From Clostridiales bacterium (GTDB taxonomy: Bacteria; Bacillota; Clostridia; Christensenellales; UBA1242): DNA of 12,875 nt. Position 1 is the stretch's first letter. Every line of letters starts with the position of its first letter. The translations under genes were made by a program, and so were the position numbers. Below, one piece after another: positions 1 to 8,000 of this stretch. The notes beneath the pieces are model-generated. The model ran no database searches. It was given only the letters and a program-made list of their open reading frames with translations, and was not told the DNA's origin. The stretch lies in the NCBI GenBank assembly GCA_918241715.1, contig CAKJYB010000061.1, positions 1-12,875 on the forward strand, in the 5' to 3' direction.

Positions 1-378
1 TGCCGCCAGACGCATCTGGTCAATTTCGCGGTTTATGTCACAGTCTTTTTCGATGTAAAGGTCGCGGGCCGCTACATAAGCTTCCGGCTGGTAATAATCA
101 TAATAAGAGACAAAATATTCCACTCTGTTGTTTGGAAAAAACTCTCTAATCTCATTACAAAGTTGCGCTGCAAGAGTCTTGTTGTGTGCAATAACCAATG
201 TTGGCTTTTGCGCCTTTTCAATAATGTTTGCCATGGTAAAAGTCTTTCCGGAGCCAGTAACTCCCAAAAGCACTTGATCTTTAAGCCCATCATTAAGTCC
301 ATCAACAAGTTTTTCAATCGCCTGTGGCTGATCTCCAGATGGTTTGTATTTGGACACCAGTTTAAATTTTTCTTCCAT
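1..378 (-). CDS. uvrB: UvrB, excinuclease ABC subunit B, N-terminal part (3' end beyond window)
   Basis: UvrB is the damage-verifying helicase-like subunit of the UvrABC nucleotide excision repair complex in the cytoplasm. UvrA loads it onto damaged DNA, and it then recruits UvrC for incision. The visible 126 residues match the UvrB N-terminus. They begin MEEKFKLVSKYKPSGDQPQA, and the DQPQA segment is typical of the Q-motif region. A Walker A motif GVTGSGKT lies at residues 39-46, followed by LVIAHNKTLAAQL at 61-73. The hallmark Tyr-rich beta-hairpin YYDYYQPEAY is at 92-101, and IEKD with QMRLAA comes near the edge. The family is usually about 660 residues, so roughly four fifths is missing to the left. 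The start at 378 is the only ATG giving a canonical N-terminus. No Shine-Dalgarno sequence precedes it; instead a TGTTATAAT box sits 6 nt upstream, suggesting a leaderless message. Codon choice changes sharply after residue 102 (see findings). Identification is secure. Confidence 0.97.
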   Translation of the reverse strand, partial: MEEKFKLVSKYKPSGDQPQAIEKLVDGLNDGLKDQVLLGVTGSGKTFTMANIIEKAQKPTLVIAHNKTLAAQLCNEIREFFPNNRVEYFVSYYDYYQPEAYVAARDLYIEKDCDINREIDQMRLAA

Positions 379-384
379 AGAAAT

Positions 385-393
385 ATTATAACA
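385..393 (-). promoter_or_regulatory. Extended -10 promoter of uvrB, leaderless geometry
   Basis: On the minus strand the sequence reads TGT TATAAT, a perfect -10 hexamer (385-390) with the TGn extension (391-393). Exactly 6 nt (379-384) separate it from the uvrB ATG at 378, so the expected start site is the A of the start codon. A -35 element is weak: at 17-bp spacing the hexamer is GTGCAA, and the spacer contains a run of eight A (402-409 on the plus strand as T). The box lies in the 44-bp gap after the upstream 119-aa gene, so uvrB probably has its own promoter rather than depending only on read-through. No GAAC-N4-GTTC type LexA box is visible here. Confidence 0.6.
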
Positions 394-422
394 CACAAAG
401 ATTTTTTTTGCACCAAAATAAA

Positions 423-782
423 TCACTTTTTAAAAATGGCACGAAGCAAAACTCCAAACACAAAAGAAACTGTTGCCAAAAAACAACTTCTCAGCACAAG
501 CATTCCAAGCGTAATTTTTTTCTTTTTTATGTCGTTCAAAAATGATTGTCCGGACTTTTTTAAGTTTACACAATAAAAATATCCATTTTTTCCATCTGAC
601 ACAACAAAATCAATAAAATTTTCGTTTGAAAGATAAACCATAATTTCATCAATTTCTTCAATCGACAAAACATATTTTTTTGACAGCGCTTGAGTTATCT
701 CCTGTGGAGAAATAAGATAGGTTTTGTTTTTTTGACAACGACCACAAAGATATGCCATAACAAGTTTTTCTTTTCTAGTCAT
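423..782 (-). CDS. Small membrane-anchored winged-helix-like protein A (119 aa, unknown function)
   Basis: I do not recognise a named family. Residues 1-60 look alpha-helical with helix-turn-helix character: a helix KEKLVMAYLCGRC, then TYLISPQEITQALSKKY, then IEEIDEIMVYLSNENF. They are followed by a short beta-hairpin, FIDFVVSDGKNGYFYCVNL (56-74), which would be the wing. A lysine cluster (KKKK, 86-89) precedes one hydrophobic segment at about 91-116, and the protein ends RAIFKK. This predicts a cytoplasmic N-terminal domain tethered by a C-terminal membrane helix. A CxxC (CGRC, 13-16) is present. No Shine-Dalgarno sequence precedes the ATG at 782. The gene lies 44 bp upstream of uvrB on the same strand and diverges from the similar 127-aa gene across a 75-bp gap. 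The shared plan with that neighbour suggests a paralogous pair. DNA binding is inferred from the fold pattern only. Confidence 0.8.
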   Translation of the reverse strand: MTRKEKLVMAYLCGRCQKNKTYLISPQEITQALSKKYVLSIEEIDEIMVYLSNENFIDFVVSDGKNGYFYCVNLKKSGQSFLNDIKKKKITLGMLVLRSCFLATVSFVFGVLLRAIFKK

Positions 783-857
783 TTGTCAAAATTTTTGCCA
801 AAAACAAACAAAAAAATACAGACGAATAAGTCCATATTTTTTCAACAACATAAATAT
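783..857. promoter_or_regulatory. 75-bp A+T-rich divergent intergenic region
   Basis: This gap must carry the promoters of both small membrane-protein genes, which point away from each other. It is very A+T-rich. I could not assign confident -35/-10 pairs on either strand. For the plus gene, a weak -10-like CAACAT (846-851) stands 6 nt before the ATG at 858, again a leaderless geometry, but the match is poor. Neither gene has a purine-rich Shine-Dalgarno sequence in this region. A shared operator is possible because both products have winged-helix-like domains, but no clear palindrome is visible. Confidence 0.4.
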
Positions 858-1241
858 ATGATTGACACAAAATCTAAAATCGTGCTAAAAATTTTGTCAA
901 AAGAAGCAAAAAATGGAAACTACAAAATCTTTGACTTGTCCGACATAATTTTTTCTATGCCAAAGCACTATCGCACAGACAAACAAAACCTAAAACACAT
1001 TCTTACCTTTCTTGAAAGGCAAGACATGATTTCCATAAAATATGATGATGACGACACATATTGCATCGCCGTCCTACCATATGGTTTAGATATTTTGGAA
1101 AATTCCTGCCCAAAAACCGAAAATGAAACCCCAAATGGCTCATTCTTCAAAAAATGTCTGTTTTGCTTTTTATCGGCGTTTTTTGGTGGAATTTTGGGGT
1201 CTTTGACAATTTTTCTTCTCATAAAACTAGCAAAAATTTGA
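858..1241 (+). CDS. Small membrane-anchored winged-helix-like protein B (127 aa, unknown function)
   Basis: This is the only plus-strand gene in the window, and its family is not recognised. The N-terminal 80 residues follow the plan of the divergent 119-aa neighbour: helix TKSKIVLKILSKEAKNG, a second pair of helices (KIFDLSDIIFSMPKHY, then KQNLKHILTFLERQDM), and a beta-hairpin ISIKYDDDDTYCIAVL with an acidic turn. A polar linker (81-97) leads to one hydrophobic segment at about 99-123, which contains the small-residue pattern GGILG (110-114) that often packs helices together. The protein ends KLAKI. Start choice: the frame stays open further upstream, to 690, but that part would overlap the 5' end of the opposite gene and is low-complexity. 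The ATG at 858 gives a product matching the neighbour in length and plan. No Shine-Dalgarno sequence is visible. The gene ends 11 bp before a strong terminator hairpin. Confidence 0.8.
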   Translation: MIDTKSKIVLKILSKEAKNGNYKIFDLSDIIFSMPKHYRTDKQNLKHILTFLERQDMISIKYDDDDTYCIAVLPYGLDILENSCPKTENETPNGSFFKKCLFCFLSAFFGGILGSLTIFLLIKLAKI

Positions 1242-1252
1242 TTTCGGACATA

Positions 1253-1278
1253 AAAAAACTGCATCTCTGCAGTTTTTT
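1253..1278. terminator. Bidirectional rho-independent terminator
   Basis: An 11-bp inverted repeat AAAAAACTGCA (1253-1263) / TGCAGTTTTTT (1268-1278) encloses a TCTC loop. The stem core CTGCA/TGCAG is followed by a U-run on either strand: plus strand TTTTTT then more T-rich sequence, minus strand TTTTTTT. It lies in the 40-bp gap between the convergent ends of the 127-aa gene (stop at 1241) and radC (stop at 1282), so it should serve both. Confidence 0.9.
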
Positions 1279-1281
1279 CTT

Positions 1282-2016
1282 TTATTTTTTAGTAAACATT
1301 GTCTTAAGTTTTTCAACATCACAATATGCCCTGACAAGTCTGTTGTCAGCCTGACTGAAAACTCCATCTTCTCCAACTATAAACGAATCGACAAAGTTTA
1401 CACCACAACTTGTGCATAAGTTTCTTATTGCAACAAATGCGTTGTCATCATTTTCAGATGGCATAGCTTTGCCGTAAGGATGACAATGTGCAACAACAAG
1501 TGATGCCGGTTTTGCCGAAGCCAAAAACGAAGCAAGTTCCACTGCAGAAATTTCAACATGGCCAGAACTGCCAGATTTGATTCTACGTTTTTGAGAGACA
1601 ATTCCACTTGCACTTATACCAAGCAAAATCATGTTTTCAGTGTTTCTAAATCTCAAATAATCTTCAACAATGTCAACCAAGTCTGCCATACATTTTACGA
1701 TTGTCTTTCTTCTCATTTTTGCAGTTGTGTAAAAATAGAATAGTTCCCCAAAATTTACAATCTTTTGAGCAGAACGTTTGTTGATTCCGTCCACTCTCAT
1801 CAAATCGTTTACATCTGCATCGATGATGTTTGAAAATGTTTCAAATTCGTCAAGCAATCTGTGAGCCAACGGATTGACATCACCACGTGGAAAGATGTAG
1901 GTAAGGAAATATTCCACGGCCTGAACATCACTGACATTGTCAATGCCGGCATTCAAAACAAGTTCTGTCAGTCTTTCACGATGCCCAGCATGAATATTTC
2001 CTTTCTTTTCCATCAT
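1282..2016 (-). CDS. radC: RadC family protein (HhH + JAB/MPN metalloprotease-like domain)
   Basis: RadC-family proteins carry a helix-hairpin-helix DNA-binding region and a JAMM metal-binding domain. Their biochemical role is unsettled despite the historical DNA-repair name. The N-terminal part has the clear family signature GHRERLTELV (11-20) and FPRGDVNPLAHRLLDEF (42-58). A helix-hairpin-helix follows at about 64-90 (LMRVDGINKRSAQKIV). The JAMM signature HCHPYGKAMPSENDD is at 177-191: His177, His179, Ser187 and Asp190 fit H-x-H-x7-S-x2-D exactly. The length of 244 aa is normal. The upstream strand where many JAMM proteins have a glutamate reads SQKRRIKSGS here; such divergence also occurs in related clostridial RadC proteins as I recall them. 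Two ATGs adjoin (2016 and 2013); the Shine-Dalgarno spacing favours the second slightly. The gene lies 35 bp after the giant repeat gene on the same strand and may be its operon partner. Confidence 0.93.
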   Translation of the reverse strand: MMEKKGNIHAGHRERLTELVLNAGIDNVSDVQAVEYFLTYIFPRGDVNPLAHRLLDEFETFSNIIDADVNDLMRVDGINKRSAQKIVNFGELFYFYTTAKMRRKTIVKCMADLVDIVEDYLRFRNTENMILLGISASGIVSQKRRIKSGSSGHVEISAVELASFLASAKPASLVVAHCHPYGKAMPSENDDNAFVAIRNLCTSCGVNFVDSFIVGEDGVFSQADNRLVRAYCDVEKLKTMFTKK

Positions 2017-2020
2017 TTTT

Positions 2021-2026
2021 CTCCTT
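2021..2026 (-). promoter_or_regulatory. Strong Shine-Dalgarno sequence of radC
   Basis: The minus strand reads AAGGAG, 4 nt before the ATG at 2016 and 7 nt before the ATG at 2013. The spacing is better for the second ATG, so the product may be one residue shorter. It is the only clear Shine-Dalgarno sequence found before a gene start in the window. Confidence 0.85.
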
Positions 2027-2050
2027 ATCTTAAGTTTCTACACTTGAAGT

Positions 2051-2056
2051 TTTATA
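2051..2056 (-). promoter_or_regulatory. Possible -10 box for radC overlapping the giant gene's stop
   Basis: The minus strand reads TATAAA here, overlapping the TAA stop of the giant gene and about 35 nt before the radC start. No good -35 lies 17 bp further upstream (AAAATA), so this is a weak candidate. No terminator hairpin with a U-run was found in the 35-bp gap, so read-through from the giant gene is the alternative source of radC transcript. Confidence 0.25.
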
Positions 2057-5000
2057 CGTTGTTTACAATGTCATATTTTGCAAACAGAAGTGAGCTTTCC
2101 ATATTAAGTCCACCACCCATAAATCTCCAGAATTTTTGTTCTGAAACATAATAACATTGTAAACTACTGTTCCTGTATGTTATATATCGCAATGATTTAT
2201 TGTCATTTGAATCGTTCTTAGTAACTTGATTTATCCACGCATCTCTTCCATGGAATCCAAAAAGATAATCACTCCCCCAGCCAAGGAATCCAGCATTCCC
2301 TTCCCATCTATAATTAAAGAGTGCATATTTTTTGTCGTCACCAGAACCACTTGCAACAGAAGCGGCTTCAATTTTTCCAAAAATACATCCACCAGGTACA
2401 TTGTATTTCCACTGAACTCCATCTTTGTTTTCTCTTGTATAATACTTGTTTGAAATTTCTTCTCCATCGGTGAAAGTATAGGTGCCAGCCATAATAACTC
2501 CAAATCCATTTGTTCCTCTATAGCCAGAAGCCCCATCGCTAGTTTCCATTGTTCTAATTCCAATATTGCATATTGCTATTTGCTTATAAGGCGAGCTGTC
2601 GTTGATCATATATGTGGTTCCACCACTGCGTCCACTACCACCATCAAAAACATGAATTGCATTTATCTTTGAAGGAGCAGTAGACGATACACGGTTGGCT
2701 CCATGTGCACCATATCCACCATATCCACCATGTCCGAATGTTCCATAGCGATAGGTTGATTGCTTGTTTGCATTATTCCAAGTCCCCGTAAATGCAATAC
2801 CACCACCAAGTTTTCCGTTTGTTCCTGCTGTTCCATAAGAAATGGCTACAACAACAGAATTAAATTTGTTTCTGGTTGCGTCGGCATCATCAGCTCTTGG
2901 AGTTGCATCCTTTCCGTTTGCCCCATCTCTTCCATCTGAAGAAATAAGCAATGTGTGAGATTCATAGTATTGGTATGCATGCTCAACAATCAATGTGTTT
3001 ACATCCACATTGTCTTCATAAGCACTTCTTAATGAAACAGACACATGGCTCTTAAGACCTTTTATGTTTGTATCAGCAGAATATACAAGTGTTGGGTATA
3101 CAAGTTTCTTTGCATTTGTAGAGTCAAAATCAGACATTGAAACTTCTGTTGTTATTCCGTTCACGCCGTATCTTGTGTACGACACGTTTTTGATATATCT
3201 ACTTCCAGAACTGTTTTCAACAACATTTCTCAAGTTTCCGTAAACTTTTACATCTTTAATTTCGGCAGAATTGTTTAGAACAAGCAAATAGCCGACTGAT
3301 TTTTTCATGTCTCTAAGAGACGTCATTCCAACAGCATAGAAGTTTTTGAAACCACCTTCATTTTCAACAAACAAACCCTGAACGCTTTCGTTTCCAACAT
3401 ATTTGATGATGTGGTTGCATCCAATAACACTTGCGCTGTTTGTGTCTCCAAACCCGTCATCAAAATAGATGTCTTCGGCAACCAAAACATACTCAGCAGT
3501 CCTGTCGTCTGTATTTTTCTTCTCTTTGGTAATGTTCGCCCCTTCTTGTTTTATATCAACGATATAATAACGAACTACATCTGAATACTCATCGCAAACA
3601 AGTTTGTATGGGTCAGAATCGTTTACTCTTTCTGCAAGAGAAAATTCTGTGTCCATTGTATTAAGTTTCCTTACATTTAAGATTGTCTCTCTTACCCCAC
3701 CAACAATCACGTATTCTGAGCTATTTTGATGGAGATTGAAGTTTCTTCCACCAACAGTATTGTCTGTTGTTTCTGTCTTTTTTGAATAAGTCTTTTCTGT
3801 TGTAAAATGATCAACAATATTTCTCACAAACAAAGCCTTTTTTGTGCTGATTTGTGAAGCGATTACACTATTCTTAAATGTATAACCAAACAATTCAATC
3901 TCTTCACCAAAATACGCATTAAAACTGCTTATGCTTGCTGCTGTCCATGTTGTTTTGTTGTCAGATTGATACAAGTTTCCATTTACAACTTTGTAATACT
4001 TTTCTCCTTCTATTGTTTCTTGAATTTCGTAATTATCCTCACTTTGATTCTTTTTTCTGATGTCTTTCTTTACATACGAAACCAAAGCTCCTTTTGCGGC
4101 CCCATTAGAGTCAAAATCAAACAAATAATAATCTGATGTATACGCTTTTGTTTCCCTTGTAAAAAATTCTTTTTCTGATTCGTAATGTGTTGATAAAACG
4201 TATCTTTTCCCTGACAAATCAGACCCAAATTCATTACCAAAAACGCCTGTCGATATTGTGTATCTTTGAATTTCTTCAGTATCATCATTCTTTGATTCTT
4301 CCTTTACTACAAGCAAATACTCTCCGTTCTCTTCTCTAGTAAACACAGAACTTGCATCAAGGCTGTTGCTTGTTTGAGAATATTCAACCGAGAATGTCTT
4401 TGTTTTTGCATATGACGTAGTATAAATTGTTTCAGAGTCGGAGTTAACACTTCCATGTTGAACATTACTGATTGAGCCTCCAGTCTTTTCTGTGATAAGA
4501 TATCCCGAATTCTGTTTTCCAAGGACGCTTACTGAAACATCAGCACTTCCTACCTGGTAGGTGTGTATGCTTTCATTGAATACAAAGTTATAATTTGGCT
4601 CTTCACGGAAACTTCCACTATAAGTCGTACCAACATAACTTGTTGTTATATTTGTCAAATCAACTTTCAAAATATCACTAAAGGTTTTTGACAATGAATC
4701 TACGTCAAGAGTTTCTGTTGTAGCACGCAGATTGTATAACAAGTTCCATGTTGAGCTTGCAAAGTTTGTTCCACCAACATACAACTTTGTTCCACCATCT
4801 GTGATGTTTATTGTATTGCTATTATCAGCAATAATTGTCCATGCCCCATTTCCATTTTCGTTGTAAGCAACAGATACTTCAGGGGTTCCAGCAACTCTTG
4901 CATATCCAAAGACAAGCTGGCTTACTTCTTTACCTGATGTTTTGAGAGAGTTAAGAAGAGCAGTAAGGTCTATTTTGTTTGTTGAAGAGTCATAGCTTGG

Positions 5001-8000
5001 TGAAGAAGAACTCAATGTCGCATTCTGAACATTTTCTGTTCTTTCAATTCTCAAAGCAGATTCGTCATCAGCCCATGTCAGATTTGCTGTAAGCGTCCTA
5101 GAACTTGCAGAACTGCTGTATGTTTGATTTGTAATTGTAACTTCAAATCCATAATTTTCTGTTGTAACAGTTTTGTTGTAAATGATTTGAAGTGTCTTGC
5201 CGTTGAGATCCGTTCTTGCTGTTGTAAGCACAACCTTTGGACCTTTCAGACTGTCATACCCCAAAGAAACTCCACTGCTTGAAACAGCAACACCATCAAT
5301 CTTTACAACATAAGAGTTGTATTTCGTGCGTGTTTCTTCAATTGTCCCTGAATTTTGAATTGCGTCTATTGTTTGTTCATCAAGTCCTGACTGCCCGTGT
5401 TCATCTTCAATCAAGATTGTCTTGTTGTCTGACATCACGTTTTCTTTTGACAAAACAATCGATTCTGTTTTGCTGTAATATGCATTTGCAGAAAGTGTTG
5501 CAATATCACTATCACTTGCAACAAACACAACAAATTTAACTCTTCTTTCTCCTGAAACAACGCTTGGAGTCTTCGATTCTATGTAAGCATACTTACCTGT
5601 CAATCCATATGAAACAGAAACATCATCAGGGATGTTTGTAAATGTGGCGTTAACTTCAACTTTTATTGGTGCGTGAGAAGCAATAAATTGTGAAGATGTC
5701 AAAACAACGTCAGCATTTTTGTTGTTAATTGTTGTTGCAGTTGATTCAACGCTTGACGAACCAAATTTCTTGTTTATTTCTTTTATCTTTGCGTTTACTC
5801 CATTCGTATCATCATCACTATTATTGTTTATTGTGGCGTCCCCAAAAGTTGACAATGTTCTTTCTTGAAGAATCTCTCCATAGTCTTTGAAAGAAGCATT
5901 TTCAACATACTTCACCACTCCACCTTTAAATGTTGACTCAAAAGGATAAGTGCTGTTGAAGTCTGGTGTAAAGGTGATTCCAGAAACTGCTCCAGCAAAC
6001 TCAGTTTCGTGAGCATCTGCTCTCAATGTTGAACCATGTCCATACGCATAAATTCTGGCATGTCCCCAATTAGCATCATTCGTCATTCTATTGTTGTAAA
6101 TGTAGGATATGTCGTTTCCTTGTGTTGCGTTTTGACCTTCACTGATGTTGTCATCACCATATTGTCTGTTAACAATGGAATCTGACATCAATATTCTTGT
6201 AACAAAGCCATAAGAATCATAACCATTATAATTATAGTATTTTGCGCTTGATCCAGTTCCATAAGATTGTGCATAATCATCATACTTTGTGGCACTAAAC
6301 TTTGCCCAGAAAGAGTAGTTTCCATTGCTATCTCTGTTGGTCCCATTTGTTCCATTTCTATAATTGCCTGATGAAACAAAGTTCCCCTTATTTCCAAGCA
6401 TTGCAAATCTATCGAAAATAATCTTGTCTGTTTGTGTATATTTTCCAACATTTCCATCGTTTTTGATGTTGTCAGTTGAAGTGATGTTTGTGTTGTCAAC
6501 ATCGTTTAACCCACTTCGTGAATATGCAATTCCATAAGCATAAACACATCTGTAAGCCGTTTTTGAGTTGTAAATTGTTTTGATGTTGTAAATCAAATTC
6601 TTTGGATTGTTTGTGATTGTGTTAATCTTCTCTTCTCCACTTGCGGAATCAAGATCAATCTCTATTTTTTGCTCATCTTTGCCATAAACTTTTGTCAATG
6701 CTTGAACTTCTCCATCGTTGATGCAGTTTTTGATGTTTGCGGCCTTATAAGTATATCCGGCAACACCACCGGCAACAGAAACATTTGGTTTTCTGTTGTC
6801 AGAATCTCCTGTTGCAACGTTGTAGTTTCCAGAGCCAACAAAGCCTGTGTTATAGCACTTTTCAATCGTCCCTGCACCTTCTGCTCCGTTGTTGCTATAT
6901 TGCATTCCAACAACACCACCAGCAACACTGCTTGCATCTACTTGGTTTGTAAATTGGCTTAAAACGGAGTTTGCATTATAACACTCTTCAATTTCACCAT
7001 TTACCAAAACTCCGACAACACCACCAGAAATAACAGATATCTTTTTCTCTTCTCCTGAAATAGATTCAACGTTTGATTCGTTAATCTGAAGTGGTTTAAC
7101 TTTAAATGTTTTTCCGTCAAAATCGTTTACTTCGCTTCCGTTTGCAATATAATTGTCGATTGTTCCTGCATTTGATGCATAAGTGAGAGTTCCATTGTTC
7201 ATATAACCAACAATGCCACCAGAAACACCACCTTGCGTACTCTTTATAATGACAATTGCATCAACAACAGAAATGTTTGCTGCTCCATTAACATAACCAA
7301 CAACGCCACCAATCATATCTATTCTGTTTACGTCAGCAAAAATGCTTCCTTCAACAACAACAGATTTTATTGTTCCACCTTCTACTCTGTTTGCCAAAAT
7401 ACCAACAGCGTCATATTGATCAAAACCACCGATATCTGCATATTCAGAAGTTTCTGCAGATACAATTCTTGCTCCCGTAATACGCAAATTTTCAATTCTT
7501 CCAGAAATAGTTCCAAAAATACCAACTTTATCGCTGTAATTTTTAAGTGTATGTCCACCAGCTTCAAGAATAAATGCCGAAGTCATCGCTTCTTCACTTG
7601 GCTGATCTTGTATGTTATGTCCATAATAATATCCGTTTAGATCTATATCATACTTCAAGAAATATCTTTGATTGAGATTTTCTTTCATATCTTTAAATTT
7701 GTCAAGATTTAAAACGGCAAAATATGCATCTCCAACACGCCCTTGAGCAATGTCTGTTATTGACAATTCTTCATACGTATAAACATCTTTTTCTGATTCG
7801 GATTCTTCAGCTTTTTCTTGCAGTGTTTGATTGTATATCTTTACTTCTGCAAGACGCATAAATCCAAAACTCTGTGTTGCATAACCATAGTTTATGTATT
7901 TGTCCGCAATCCAATTTCCTCTCAAAGATTCTGTATCAATCCTTATTGCCGTAGCTGTTGATTCTCCATAAGAAACAAATGTATCAGAGATGTTTGAGTT

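Noticed and set aside
379..422. LexA/SOS operator upstream of uvrB
   Set aside because: No GAAC-N4-GTTC or CTGT-N8-ACAG pattern is present in the 44-bp gap.
784..789. Perfect TTGACA on the minus strand near the 119-aa gene start
   Set aside because: It is only one base before the ATG, so a matching -10 would lie inside the coding sequence. It cannot serve this start.
690..857. Upstream extension of the 127-aa plus-strand gene
   Set aside because: It would overlap the 5' end of the opposite 119-aa gene and adds a Lys/Asn/Phe-rich low-complexity stretch. The ATG at 858 gives a product that matches the neighbour's plan.
3308..3346. Collagen-like domain at the C-terminal end of the giant protein
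   Set aside because: G-x-y triplets occur only in runs of three to five and are broken by beta-prone sequence, too short for a triple helix.
6752..7310. Recurrent CCAACAACACCACC-like boxes, at first suggestive of a CRISPR or iterated operator
   Set aside because: They are the antisense of codons for GGVVG cores. The copies vary at third positions, lie in frame, and have no constant repeat or spacer length.
5237..7640. Long open frames on the plus strand opposite the giant gene (for example 5237-5539, 6669-6962, 7233-7640)
   Set aside because: They are Asn-, Cys-, Ser- or His-rich antisense readings of the repeat codons, with no ribosome binding site and no domain-like pattern. They are shadows of the giant gene.
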